A DNA stretch of 64,000 bases from Acidobacteriota bacterium (GTDB taxonomy: Bacteria; Acidobacteriota; Thermoanaerobaculia; UBA5066; Gp7-AA6), in assembly GCA_027307335.1 (NCBI GenBank), contig DAHUXD010000033.1, forward strand, positions 30,574 to 94,573, in the 5' to 3' direction. The position numbers and the translations under genes were made by a program. Positions 1 through 8,836 of the stretch are shown piece by piece. The number at the start of each line of letters is the position of its first letter. Position 1 is the stretch's first letter. Under the pieces are notes generated by a model, which was not told where the DNA came from, did not search any database, and saw nothing but the letters and a program-made list of their open reading frames with translations.

Positions 1-1
1 G

Positions 2-61
2 AAGCGGCACGGCGTCATCAAGAGCAAGAACGCCGCCGCGCCTCCGGAGGAGGAGCCGTGA
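2..61 (+). CDS. 3' end of an unidentified gene
   Basis: An open frame enters from the left edge and stops at a TGA. The last 19 residues are basic then Ala/Pro/Glu-rich (ending AAAPPEEEP), which looks like a disordered protein tail. The family cannot be named from this much. A short stretch could also be open by chance. Confidence 0.35.
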   Translation, partial: KRHGVIKSKNAAAPPEEEP

Positions 62-528
62 AGCGCACCGCGGCATAGCGAGGGAAGACAAGACCCAGGG
101 CTTCGCGTCCGCGGCCCGACGAGGAATTCCAGCAGCGCTTCGCCGGATCGCGGAGAAGCGCCCGAGCGTCTGCCGCGGTATGAACGGGCTCGCGAATCTC
201 CGCCTGCAGAAGCCCTTCGGCAACGGGCTCCGCCGCCGCCTCAACGTTCGGCTGAGAACCGGCGCGAGGCGCATCGAGCGGCGCAAAGCGTGCACAGCGC
301 CCGAATCGCTCCATCCCGGGTCGGCGTCGTGCGGCACCATGCCGGGCCGCACCCTGTCCGGCGGCAATTCGTAGAAGTTCTGGACACCGGGAAAGCACGG
401 TCTGAAGCGGGTTTTAAGGCTCTCCCTGCGATCCTCCGGGGACTCGGAATCGCCTCGAAAAGAGGCGCCGAAATTGGTGACTTTGCATCAGTTCGGCACC
501 GCTCCCGCGTCTCTATGCTGCGATTCAA
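62..528. other. Intergenic stretch upstream of the cytochrome operon
   Basis: About 470 bases without a convincing gene. The open frames on both strands are Arg/Ala/Pro-rich, have no recognisable domain and overlap one another. This stretch presumably carries the promoter of the operon that follows, but no -35/-10 pair with acceptable spacing was found. Confidence 0.5.
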
Positions 529-1677
529 ATGAGCCGTTTCCCGGAGAAACATCCCGCGGCGCAAGCCCCATACAAGAAGATGGGAATCGCCGGGGCCGCG
601 CTCATTCCCGCGCTGCTTCTCGCCGCGGCGGCGCTGCCCGCGCAGTACAACCCCTCGCCGGCCGCGCCGACCTCCGAGGCCCGGCAGTTCCACATCAAGC
701 CCGTCACGATCTTCGGCGAGCACCTCTACGAGGGCACGTTCGCGAACCCGAGCGGCGTCGCCTTCGACGCGACGGCGAACGAGGTCTGGGTGGCCGACAC
801 GCAGAACAATCTCGTCGGCGCGTTCACGCCGGACGGCGTGCCGCTCTTCGCGTTCGGCAGCGACGACATGGTCGAGCCCGTCCGGATCGCGACCGACGCG
901 AACGGCCGCCTCTACGTCCTCGACAACGACCGCACGACGGTCAAGGTGTACAGCTACAAGGGCGACCCGCTCGCGCACCTCGCGCTGCCGGGTCTCGGCG
1001 AGAAGCCGATCATCGGCACGATCGCGATGGACGCCGACGGCAACCTCTACGTCGGCGAGAACGAGAGCTGCCAGGTCCTCGTGTACGGCCCGGACGGGAA
1101 GCCCCGCCAGCGCTTCGGCAGCTGCGGCGTCGACGAGGGCGAGTTCCAGTCGATCACCGGCATCGCGGTGGACGCGACGCGCATCGTCGTGACCGACGCG
1201 CAGGGCGTCTCGGTCCAGGTGTTCGACAAGCACGGCGACTTCGTCCGCGGCTGGGGCCGGCACGACATGGGCCGCGAGAACTTCTCGTTCCCGTCCTCGG
1301 TCGCCCTGCTCTCGGACGGCCGCGTCGTCGTGACCGACGCGCTCCGGCACGAGATCAAGTTCTTCGACGCGGAGGGCCACTACCTCGACCGGTTCGGCGG
1401 CATCGGCTGGCGGCTCGGCCAGATCGCCTTCCCCGCCGGGATCGCCGCCGATCCCAACGGCCGGCTCTACGTCCTCGAGAAAGGCAATCAACGCGTGCAG
1501 GCCTTCGTCGTCGTCGCGGGCGACTTCCCGCCCGACGCGATGGACACGAACAGAAACAACGGCCCGAAGGGCCAGGCCTCGGTGGGAAAGGAGGTGCCCC
1601 GGATTTCGTCACCATCTGGATCCAACTCCGGTTCTTCTCCCGGTTCACCACAGCAACCGCTTGGAGGAAACAGATGA
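529..1677 (+). CDS. Exported NHL-repeat beta-propeller protein
   Basis: A 382-residue protein with a hydrophobic signal segment (about residues 18-37), then repeated NHL blades of the form GVAFDATANEVWVADTQNN, IATDANGRLYVLDNDR and GIAADPNGRLYVLEKGNQR (roughly residues 65-330), followed by a low-complexity Ser/Gly/Pro tail. It should fold as a six-bladed propeller in the periplasm or outside the cell. An in-frame ATG at residue 18 is an alternative start; neither has a strong ribosome site. Its TGA overlaps the ATG of the hexahaem cytochrome gene, implying translational coupling. In Geobacter, from memory, a beta-propeller (OscD) accompanies the OmcS nanowire cytochrome; an equivalent role here is inferred. 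Confidence 0.85.
   Translation: MSRFPEKHPAAQAPYKKMGIAGAALIPALLLAAAALPAQYNPSPAAPTSEARQFHIKPVTIFGEHLYEGTFANPSGVAFDATANEVWVADTQNNLVGAFTPDGVPLFAFGSDDMVEPVRIATDANGRLYVLDNDRTTVKVYSYKGDPLAHLALPGLGEKPIIGTIAMDADGNLYVGENESCQVLVYGPDGKPRQRFGSCGVDEGEFQSITGIAVDATRIVVTDAQGVSVQVFDKHGDFVRGWGRHDMGRENFSFPSSVALLSDGRVVVTDALRHEIKFFDAEGHYLDRFGGIGWRLGQIAFPAGIAADPNGRLYVLEKGNQRVQAFVVVAGDFPPDAMDTNRNNGPKGQASVGKEVPRISSPSGSNSGSSPGSPQQPLGGNR
1663..1667 (+). promoter_or_regulatory. Ribosome-binding site of the hexahaem cytochrome
   Basis: A GGAGG lies six bases before the ATG at 1674 and inside the end of the NHL-protein gene. It fixes the cytochrome start at 1674 rather than at any upstream codon in the much longer open frame. 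Confidence 0.75.
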
Positions 1678-2855
1678 CTCGCAAAGTACTTCTGGGTCTC
1701 GCCATCTTCGCCGCGCTGGCCCTGCCGGCCATCGCCGGTGAGTACCACTCCGGCGCCAACCTCGTGTGCGCCGACTGTCACACGGCCCACTTCAGCATGC
1801 AGCACAACTGGGACGGCACGACGCCGGTCCCGGGTGCGCCGAACGGCACCGGCCCCGACAACACGATGAACTGGCTCTCCGCGACGGGCCCGAACGCCTA
1901 CCTGCTCAAGGCCCCCGCGAACCAGCTGTGCCTCATGTGCCATGACGGCCAGACGTTCGCCCCCGACGTGTACGCCCTGAACACCAACGCGGCCAGCTAC
2001 CCGCAGGGCCGCGCCGCCGGCGGCATCAACGATCCGGCGGCCGGCACTCCGTACGACACGTGGAAGGGCCACACCCTCTCCTCGACGGCGACGCCTCCGG
2101 GCTGGAACCCGGCGTCCCTCGGCGCCACGCTGCCCCCGACCTGGTACGACCCGACCCAGGGCCTCGAGTGCATCAACTGCCACGCGCAGCACGGCCCGGC
2201 GGCCTCGTTCCGCAACCTCGGCTCCTACAGCCTCGGCGGCTTCGCCGCGCAGGCGCGTCCGACGTACGTCATCAGCACCACGGACGACACGACCAAGGAC
2301 GTCTGGATCAACATCCCGGCCGGCTACGTCGCCGGAACCGGCAGCGCGGCCACCTTCGGTCCCTACTATGACCAGAGCAACCTCTTCTACAACCGTCACG
2401 ACGCGCTCAACGGCACCACGAACACGTCCAACAAGCTGGACACCTTCTGCGCGACCTGCCACGGCAACTTCCACGGCGGCACGGGCGACGCGCAGATCGG
2501 CGGCGGCACGGCCGGTGCGGCGGCGGACGGTTTCATCCGTCACCCGACCTCGATTCAGGTCATCGGCTCCGCGACGGCGGGCGGCCACTCCTCGCTGACC
2601 CGGTACGTCGCCAACACGGCCAAGGTCCCGGTGTACAGCCAGGCGCAGGCCGCGGGCGGCTACACGGACGCCACTCCCGGATGCGTCTCCTGCCACAAGG
2701 CCCACGGCAACCAGAATCCCTTCGGTCTCTTCTACCTGGGCCGCACTCCTTCGACTCCGATCGACGAGCAGGGAGCCTGGCAGGCGGGTGAGGTCCCGAA
2801 CGACCAGAACGGCACCCGCAACCTGTGTGGCCAGTGCCACGGACAGGGCGCGTAA
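1674..2855 (+). CDS. OmcS-like hexahaem c-type cytochrome
   Basis: A 393-residue secreted cytochrome. Signal peptide residues 1-21 (cleavage after AIA). Six CxxCH haem-attachment motifs have first cysteines at 32, 86, 166, 259, 337 and 385: CADCH, CLMCH, CINCH, CATCH, CVSCH and CGQCH. Motifs 1, 3 and 5 are followed by a nearby His (CADCHTAH, CINCHAQHG, CVSCHKAHG), and a YHSG precedes haem 1. The haem number, these histidines, a KGH before haem 3, an RHP between haems 4 and 5 and a short tail after haem 6 match my memory of Geobacter sulfurreducens OmcS, which polymerises into extracellular nanowires. Haem-binding electron carrier is certain; filament formation is inferred from layout and neighbours. 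Confidence 0.92.
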   Translation: MTRKVLLGLAIFAALALPAIAGEYHSGANLVCADCHTAHFSMQHNWDGTTPVPGAPNGTGPDNTMNWLSATGPNAYLLKAPANQLCLMCHDGQTFAPDVYALNTNAASYPQGRAAGGINDPAAGTPYDTWKGHTLSSTATPPGWNPASLGATLPPTWYDPTQGLECINCHAQHGPAASFRNLGSYSLGGFAAQARPTYVISTTDDTTKDVWINIPAGYVAGTGSAATFGPYYDQSNLFYNRHDALNGTTNTSNKLDTFCATCHGNFHGGTGDAQIGGGTAGAAADGFIRHPTSIQVIGSATAGGHSSLTRYVANTAKVPVYSQAQAAGGYTDATPGCVSCHKAHGNQNPFGLFYLGRTPSTPIDEQGAWQAGEVPNDQNGTRNLCGQCHGQGA

Positions 2856-2874
2856 TCGCTTCCGTATGCGTTAC

Positions 2875-2903
2875 GGGGAGAGGCTGCCCGGCAGCCTCTC
2901 CCC
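2875..2903 (+). terminator. Strong hairpin after the cytochrome gene
   Basis: A near-perfect inverted repeat: GGGGAGAGGCTGCC pairs with GGCAGCCTCTCCCC around a minimal loop, 19 bases past the cytochrome stop, followed by a pyrimidine-rich run (CCCTCTTTCCC). It is probably an intrinsic terminator or an attenuator/processing site that lets the cytochrome be made in excess of downstream genes. Confidence 0.7.
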
Positions 2904-3122
2904 CCTCTTTCCCTTCCTGAGGGCCTGACCCCATGAGGCTCGATTCACAAGTACCGCTCGGAGTGTTCGCTCCCGCGAGCGCTTTGAGTCCTTTGATTCC
3001 TGCGTTCGATTCGGAAATCTTCGGATGGGTTTCCGAAGTCTTGCCCACGAGGACGCCGACGCGCACCCGCTCTTTCGTGGGTGGACGCCGGTCTCCTCAC
3101 GCCAGCGACCGGTGAAGCGACG

Positions 3123-5306
3123 ATGCGCGCGAACCGGAGCAGACAGGCGGCCTGGTTCGGCGCCGCCGTCACCCTCCTCTTCCTGCTCGCCGCGTCCGCT
3201 TCCGGCCAGCAGGACCTCACCGGCCGCGCGATCCTCGGCTACACCTTCTTCGGCGACCCGAGCTTCTCGACGGACGGCTTCAACCAGCTCTACGAGGTCG
3301 GCTACCAGCGGCAGGTCTCCGAGCCGCTCCGGTTCCGCCTCTTCTTCCGCGGACTCGGCAACCGCGGGATGCAGGACTTCGCCGGGTCGCAGACGCAGTC
3401 CTCGTACTGGCAGCTCCAGCCGCTCGCGGAGGTGTACTACATCCTCCCCTTCTTCTCGATCGTCGGCCGGTACGACTACTCGACCGAGCTGTCGCACTAC
3501 GGGGACCAGCCCCAGAGCACGCGCATGGACCAGCGGGCCTTCGAGACGCTGAACTGGGCGCCGGAGGCGCTGCCGAGCGTGCTCCTCCACGGCGAGCAGT
3601 ACCGGGACACGGAGTCGAGCGCCTCGATCGACGAGGCGCAGTCGCTCGTGAGCGCCGCCGTCTCGTACGGCTGGCGAGGCCTGACGATCGGCGGATACGG
3701 GCTGTACCGCGTGCTCGACCTCTACGAGACGGGCTTCCACGGCACGGAGGCCGACGCCCAGGCCCTCGGCAAGTACGAGAGGACCTTCTTCGACGGCCGC
3801 GCCTCCGTCAACGCCAACGCGACCGTGGGCATCCAGAGGCTCGAGCAGGCGTCCGGCTCGGTCTCGGGCGCCTCGGTCCCGAACCAGGCCACCATCTCGT
3901 CCGCCGCGTACGCCTACGACGAGACGCCGCTCGACTCGCGGGACGCGACGGGCGTGCCCGCGCCGGCCCTGCTCGACGGCGACGTCCGGGCGAGCGCGGG
4001 GATCTCGCTCGGGCCCGACGGCTCGTCCTTCCAGAACCTCACGCTCGACATGGCCCGCTACCTCGTCCTCGACACGTTCCGGGTGTTCGTGCGCGACCGG
4101 ACCGGGGAACCGGTGCCCATCGGCGGCCTCGTGAGCTGGGACGTGTACGTGACGGACAACGGGCTCGACTGGAGGCTGGTCGGGAGCGCCGACTCCCGCT
4201 TCATCGCGTCCCTCTCCGCCTACGAGATCACGTTTCCGGAAACCCGCTCGCGTTACTTCAAGCTCGTCAGCTTCGGCATCAGCACGCTCGCGACGTACGT
4301 GACGGAGGCCCAGGCCTTCTTCCACACGGCGCTCGCCGCGAATACCACCAGGGAGACCGACGTCCACTTCCTGAGCGCCATGGTCTCCGCGTCCGGCACC
4401 CCGGCGACGTGGCTCAACCTCAGCTACAACGGCGTCTTCAACGACTACAAGACGACGAACCCCGACAGCTCCCAGTTCTCCAGCGTGGACAACGACCAGC
4501 TCCTCTCCGCGGACTTCATGCCGAGCCAGGCCTTTGACCTGACGGTGCGCGCCGAGAACCGGACGGTCTCGCCGTCCGAGGGCGCGAAGCAGACCTACCA
4601 GACCTACACGGGAATCTTCACGTACCGGTACAACCCGAACCTCGTCACGACGATCGAAGCCGACCGCGTTCACCAGACCGGCGAAAACCCCGGGGACGTC
4701 GTGACGACGACGCTGCGGGCGTCGGAGTACCTGCGGCTCCTCCCGACGGTGTACTTCCAGCTCGACGGCGGCGTCGCGAACCAGGACCAGGATTTCGGCA
4801 ACCTCTCCTCGAAGGCCGTGTTCTTCGACGGCACCGGCTCGATCCAGCTGACCCAGTCCTGGCTGCTGCAGCTGAACGCCAACTACTCGAAGACCCACTA
4901 CGAGGGGCCTCTCGCGTCCGTCACGGGCGGCCTCGACCAGATCGCCTCGCGCTATTACCTGCAGCTCCAGTACCGGCCGAGCGGCGCGGTCAACCTGATG
5001 GGCCGCTTCGGCGTCACGACCGTCAACGGGACCAGGTTCCAGATCCGGGGCGGCCAGCTCTGGTGGTACCCTCTCGCCGGCGGCACGGTCGGGATCGGCA
5101 CGATCTACAGCGAGGACGCCGACGTCAACGCCGAGTTCCGTCGCTTCCGGACGCTCCAGGTGACGCCGAGCTGGATCCTGAACCCCCACGCGGTTCTGAA
5201 CCTCAACTACAACCTGCTGCAGCTGCACCAGTCCCTGACGCCGACGTCCCCCGGGACCGACACGACGGCGCGGCAGTTCTACGTCACCCTGACCCTCACG
5301 CTCTGA
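3123..5306 (+). CDS. Outer-membrane beta-barrel protein with inserted discoidin-like domain
   Basis: A 727-residue protein. The start is set at the ATG directly before a clear signal peptide (about residues 1-27, ending ASASG). Residues 30-280 and 405-727 are rich in alternating polar/aromatic strands typical of outer-membrane barrels, and the C terminus (FYVTLTLTL) resembles a terminal barrel strand, though its last residue is Leu. Residues about 285-405 read as a soluble beta-sandwich (SWDVYVTDNGLDWRLV, RSRYFKLV), like an F5/8 type C fold. Lying between a multihaem cytochrome and CsgG-like proteins, it may be the porin of a cytochrome conduit or export channel. Beta-barrel identity is fairly sure; the electron-transfer role is inferred. 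Confidence 0.7.
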   Translation: MRANRSRQAAWFGAAVTLLFLLAASASGQQDLTGRAILGYTFFGDPSFSTDGFNQLYEVGYQRQVSEPLRFRLFFRGLGNRGMQDFAGSQTQSSYWQLQPLAEVYYILPFFSIVGRYDYSTELSHYGDQPQSTRMDQRAFETLNWAPEALPSVLLHGEQYRDTESSASIDEAQSLVSAAVSYGWRGLTIGGYGLYRVLDLYETGFHGTEADAQALGKYERTFFDGRASVNANATVGIQRLEQASGSVSGASVPNQATISSAAYAYDETPLDSRDATGVPAPALLDGDVRASAGISLGPDGSSFQNLTLDMARYLVLDTFRVFVRDRTGEPVPIGGLVSWDVYVTDNGLDWRLVGSADSRFIASLSAYEITFPETRSRYFKLVSFGISTLATYVTEAQAFFHTALAANTTRETDVHFLSAMVSASGTPATWLNLSYNGVFNDYKTTNPDSSQFSSVDNDQLLSADFMPSQAFDLTVRAENRTVSPSEGAKQTYQTYTGIFTYRYNPNLVTTIEADRVHQTGENPGDVVTTTLRASEYLRLLPTVYFQLDGGVANQDQDFGNLSSKAVFFDGTGSIQLTQSWLLQLNANYSKTHYEGPLASVTGGLDQIASRYYLQLQYRPSGAVNLMGRFGVTTVNGTRFQIRGGQLWWYPLAGGTVGIGTIYSEDADVNAEFRRFRTLQVTPSWILNPHAVLNLNYNLLQLHQSLTPTSPGTDTTARQFYVTLTLTL

Positions 5307-5322
5307 TGACCAGGAGGATGCA

Positions 5323-5901
5323 ATGAGATACCGGCACCAGGTCGTCCTCGGGCTCCTGACGGCGGGCCTCGTCGTCGTCGCCGGCTGCGCGAGCACGAAG
5401 ACGACGAAGTACGTCCACCCGAACGCGGACCTCGCGGCGATCAAGCGGGTCGCCGTGCTGCCGTTCGAGAACCTCTCGAGCGACCGGACCGCCGGCGAGA
5501 AGGTGCAGAAGCTCTTCCAGACCGAGCTCCTGGCGCTCGAGGCGTTCGACGTCGTCGAGCCCGGCCAGGTATCCAAGGTGCTGCGCAACGAGCGCATCGA
5601 CTCGGTCGAGAACCTCGGCTCGGCGGACTTGAAGAAGCTCGGCGACGCGCTGAAGGTCCAGGGGCTCTTCCTCGGGTCGGTCGTCGACTACGCCGACACC
5701 CGGCTGGGCGCGACGCCCACCCCCGACGTGACGATCCAGCTGCGGCTCGTCGAGACGGCGTCCGGCGTGACGGTCTGGTCGGCGAGCCGGACGCGGAGCG
5801 GAGCGAACGCCTCGGCGCGGCTCTTCGGCATCGGCGGCGACTCGCTCACGCAGGCCTCGCGCCAACTGATCAAGGACGAGCTCTCGACCCTGGTGAAGTA
5901 G
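5323..5901 (+). CDS. CsgG/GNA1162-like lipoprotein
   Basis: A 192-residue lipoprotein with lipobox VAGC (Cys22). The body contains VAVLPFENLS, then an alpha/beta domain ending in a helix (QASRQLIKDEL), the pattern of the CsgG/GNA1162-type family. A strong AGGAGG lies five bases before the ATG, 16 bases after the barrel gene. CsgG forms the outer-membrane curli secretion channel; this protein is shorter than CsgG and may be a periplasmic-facing accessory. In the Geobacter nanowire cluster, as I recall, channel-like OscEFG proteins are needed for secretion; this is a candidate analogue. Confidence 0.75.
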   Translation: MRYRHQVVLGLLTAGLVVVAGCASTKTTKYVHPNADLAAIKRVAVLPFENLSSDRTAGEKVQKLFQTELLALEAFDVVEPGQVSKVLRNERIDSVENLGSADLKKLGDALKVQGLFLGSVVDYADTRLGATPTPDVTIQLRLVETASGVTVWSASRTRSGANASARLFGIGGDSLTQASRQLIKDELSTLVK

Positions 5902-5905
5902 AACG

Positions 5906-8836
5906 ATGCCGCTGCCCGGGCTCCTCGCCGCCGTCCTGGCCCTCGCCGCGCCCTCCGCGGGAGGCGCCTCGACCGTCGCCGTCATGCCGTTCGAGAACCT
6001 CTCGGGCGTGCCGGCCGCGCGGGCCGAGGTGACCGCGGCGGTCCTGAAGCACCTCGAGAGCGCCGGCTACCGGGTCGTCCCGGCCGCTTCCGTCGACGAG
6101 TTCGTCGCCGCCGAGCGCCTGCGCTACCTCGACTCCCTCTCGAATCCGGAGAGAAAGAAGCTGCTCGAGACGCTCGGGGCCGACGCGGTCGTCCTCGGAT
6201 CGATCTACAGCTTCCTCGACGGCGGGAACGCGATCGTCGCCGCCGCGGCGCGGATGCTGCGCGCCGACGGCAGCGTCGTCTGGTCGTCCGTCGAGGGCCT
6301 CTCGGCGCAGGACACCCAGGGCCTCTTCGGCATCGGGCGCGTACCGACGGTCAGGGCGCTGGCGAACGCCGTCGTCTCGCGGCTGCTGCGCCATCTGCCC
6401 CGGCCCGGCCAGGCGGGCTCGATCGCCGGCGCGAAGGCGAAGCCCTTCGACATTCCGGGGCCCCGGACCTATCGCTCGGCGGCGCTGCCCGAGGATGGAC
6501 CGATCCTCGTCTGCATTCTCCCGCTCGCGAACCGCTCCCCCGCCCGCGTGGCGCCCCGGGTCGTCGGCGAGCTGCTCGTGCAGCGTCTCGCCGGGTCGAA
6601 ACAGCTCCGCGCCGTCGAGTCCGCCGACTTCCGCCAGGCGCTCGTCGCGGCCCGCATCCGCGTCATCCGCCTGGGCGACCCGGACGACCTCCGGCACCTC
6701 GCCAAGGAGCTCGGAACGAACCTGTTTCTCCAGGGGACGATCGACGTCTATCAGGACGGATCCACCCAGAACGAGTCGGTGCCGCCCGTGTTCGAGCTGC
6801 AGCTGCAGCTCGTCAGCGCGAAGACAGGCAAGGTCCTGTGGACCGCGAGCCTCGCCCGCAAGGGAACCGACTACCAGGGGCTCCTCGAGCTCGGCGCGAT
6901 CTCGAACGTCGTGACGCTCGCGGACCAGGCCATCGCGGAGATCGTCGCTTCCTTCGACCACACCGAGGGGACGGGACGGCACGGGGTCACCGCGACCGTC
7001 GTCGCCTCCGACAAGACCTACGACCGCAGCGAGGCGGCGACGATCACGTCCTGCAAGGTCTCCGGCGCTCCGGCCGCGGACCTCGCCAACCTCCAGTGCG
7101 CCGCCGCTGCGGCGTCCTTCGCCGACGCCAGCGCCGGGACCGGCAAGACCGTCACGGCGACCGGACTGACTCTCTCGGGGAGCGCGGCGAACCGCTACGT
7201 CCTCGAGGACGACACGGCCTCGACGACGGGGACGATCCGCCCGAAGCCGGTGACCGTATCGGCCGCGGCTTCGGACAAGACGTACGACGGGACGCCCTCG
7301 GCGACGATCGCCTCCTGCACGCCGTCCGGCGTGCTCCCGGCCGATGCGGACGCGGTGGCCTGCGCCGCGGGCAACGCGTCCTTCGCGGACTCCGGCGCCG
7401 GCTCCGGGAAGACCGTGAGCGTCGGCGGGATCACGCTGTCGGGGGCCGCCTCGGGCAACTACGCTCCGTCGTCGACGGCGGTGACGACCACCGCGACGAT
7501 CCGGCGGAAGCCGGTGACCCCGGAGGTGAGCGTAGCGAGCAAGACGTACGACGGCACGGTCAGCGCGACCCTCGCCGCCTGCGGGTTCCAGGGCGTGCTC
7601 GCCGCGGACGCGAGCGGGACAAGCTGCCGGGTCGGGGCCGCCGACTTCGGCGACGCTGCGGCCGGCGTGGAGAAACCGGTGACGGTCACCGGGATCGGCA
7701 TATCGGGACCGGCTTCGGCCAACTACGTGGTGACGGAAACGCTCGTCGAGACGACGGCCGACATCGTCCCCCGGTCCGTCACGGCGTCCGTCACGGCCGC
7801 GGACAAGACCTACGACGGGACCCCGGCCGCGGCGATTTCGGGATGCCGGCTCACCCGAGTCATCGAGATCGACTCGGGAAAGGTCGAATGCGCCGCCGGC
7901 GCGGGTGCTTTCGCCGACCGGAACGCGGGCGCCGGGAAGACCGTGACGGCTCCCGTCGCGCTCGCCGGAGCCGCGGCGGGCAACTACGTCCTGGCGACTC
8001 CAGTCGGGACAACGAACGCGGGCATCACGCCGAAGCCGCTCTCCCCCTCGGGGGTGATCGCGCGCGACAAGGTCTACGACGGCACGAACTCGGCGCGCCT
8101 GGACCTCGGCGCGGCGACGCTGCCGGGCGCGGTCGAGGGCGACGACGTCGCGCTCGACGGGAGCCGGGCGATCGCCACCTTCCCGGGCAAGGACGTCGCG
8201 GCGAACGAAATCGTGACGGTCTCGGGCCTGGCGCTCGCCGGTCGCGACGCCGGCAACTACGCCCTCGAGCCGTTCGCCCTGCGCGCGGCGATCGCGCCGC
8301 GGCCGGCCGGGCCCCGGATCGCCGCCGCGAACAAGGTCTACGACGGGACGCGGGCGGCGGAGCTCACCGGCGCCTCGCTCGACGGGGTCCTGGCGGCGGA
8401 CGCGGAGAGCGTGCGGCTGACGGTCGAGGCTTCCACCTTCGACACGAAGAACGCCGGCACCGGCCGGACGGTGACGGCGACGAGCCTCTCGCTTTCGGGC
8501 GACGCCTCGCGCAACTACTCCGTTCCGCAGACCGCACGGACGAAGGCGGACATCATGCCGAAGCACGTCACGGGGAGCTTCACGGCGGCCAACAAGCGGT
8601 ACGACGCGAGCCCGCTCGCGATCGTGCGCTCCCGGTCTCTGACCGGCGTCATCCCCGGAGACGCGGTGGCGCTCACCGGCGGCCGCGCCCGCTTCGCGGA
8701 CGCTGCGGTCGGCAGCGAGAAGACCGTGACGCTCGAAGGCGCGAAGCTGACCGGAGCCGATTCCCGCAACTACGTTCTCGACACCGTCGCGCCGACCACG
8801 GCCGACATCACCGCCTCACGACGGGAGCCTCAATGA
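5906..8836 (+). CDS. Fusion of two CsgG-like domains and seven YDG repeats
   Basis: A 976-residue exported protein. Signal-like N terminus (residues 1-20), a first CsgG/GNA1162-like domain (VAVMPFENLS, about 22-150), a second (ILVCILPLANRS, about 190-350), then seven YDG repeats of about 88 residues marked by KTYDRS, KTYDGT (three times), KVYDGT (twice) and KRYDAS at about residues 370, 458, 546, 634, 721, 810 and 897. YDG repeats usually occur in large adhesins and autotransporters. The gene starts four bases after the previous stop and its TGA overlaps the ATG of the isomerase gene. A channel or periplasmic assembly protein with a long beta-rich stalk is plausible; the function is not known. 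Confidence 0.8.
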   Translation: MPLPGLLAAVLALAAPSAGGASTVAVMPFENLSGVPAARAEVTAAVLKHLESAGYRVVPAASVDEFVAAERLRYLDSLSNPERKKLLETLGADAVVLGSIYSFLDGGNAIVAAAARMLRADGSVVWSSVEGLSAQDTQGLFGIGRVPTVRALANAVVSRLLRHLPRPGQAGSIAGAKAKPFDIPGPRTYRSAALPEDGPILVCILPLANRSPARVAPRVVGELLVQRLAGSKQLRAVESADFRQALVAARIRVIRLGDPDDLRHLAKELGTNLFLQGTIDVYQDGSTQNESVPPVFELQLQLVSAKTGKVLWTASLARKGTDYQGLLELGAISNVVTLADQAIAEIVASFDHTEGTGRHGVTATVVASDKTYDRSEAATITSCKVSGAPAADLANLQCAAAAASFADASAGTGKTVTATGLTLSGSAANRYVLEDDTASTTGTIRPKPVTVSAAASDKTYDGTPSATIASCTPSGVLPADADAVACAAGNASFADSGAGSGKTVSVGGITLSGAASGNYAPSSTAVTTTATIRRKPVTPEVSVASKTYDGTVSATLAACGFQGVLAADASGTSCRVGAADFGDAAAGVEKPVTVTGIGISGPASANYVVTETLVETTADIVPRSVTASVTAADKTYDGTPAAAISGCRLTRVIEIDSGKVECAAGAGAFADRNAGAGKTVTAPVALAGAAAGNYVLATPVGTTNAGITPKPLSPSGVIARDKVYDGTNSARLDLGAATLPGAVEGDDVALDGSRAIATFPGKDVAANEIVTVSGLALAGRDAGNYALEPFALRAAIAPRPAGPRIAAANKVYDGTRAAELTGASLDGVLAADAESVRLTVEASTFDTKNAGTGRTVTATSLSLSGDASRNYSVPQTARTKADIMPKHVTGSFTAANKRYDASPLAIVRSRSLTGVIPGDAVALTGGRARFADAAVGSEKTVTLEGAKLTGADSRNYVLDTVAPTTADITASRREPQ
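6984..8815 (+). repeat. Seven tandem YDG-repeat units within the CsgG-like fusion gene
   Basis: Diverged in-frame units of about 264 bases, each beginning near a K-(T/V/R)-YD motif and ending in an N-Y-V/A/S segment followed by a Thr/Ile-rich linker. The units differ throughout at the DNA level, so this looks like old protein-domain duplication rather than recent slippage. Confidence 0.75.

Noticed and set aside
483..519. A TTGCAT / TATGCT pair as promoter of the cytochrome operon
   Set aside because: The two hexamers are 25 bases apart, too far for a sigma-70 promoter.
474..1673. A long open frame continuous with the cytochrome and starting at TTG 474
   Set aside because: Its first 400 residues are Arg-rich shadow of the NHL-repeat gene in another frame; the real cytochrome begins at ATG 1674 with a ribosome site and signal peptide.
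6984..8815. YDG repeat region as a DNA satellite or phase-variable tract
   Set aside because: Units are diverged at nucleotide level and conserved only as protein motifs.
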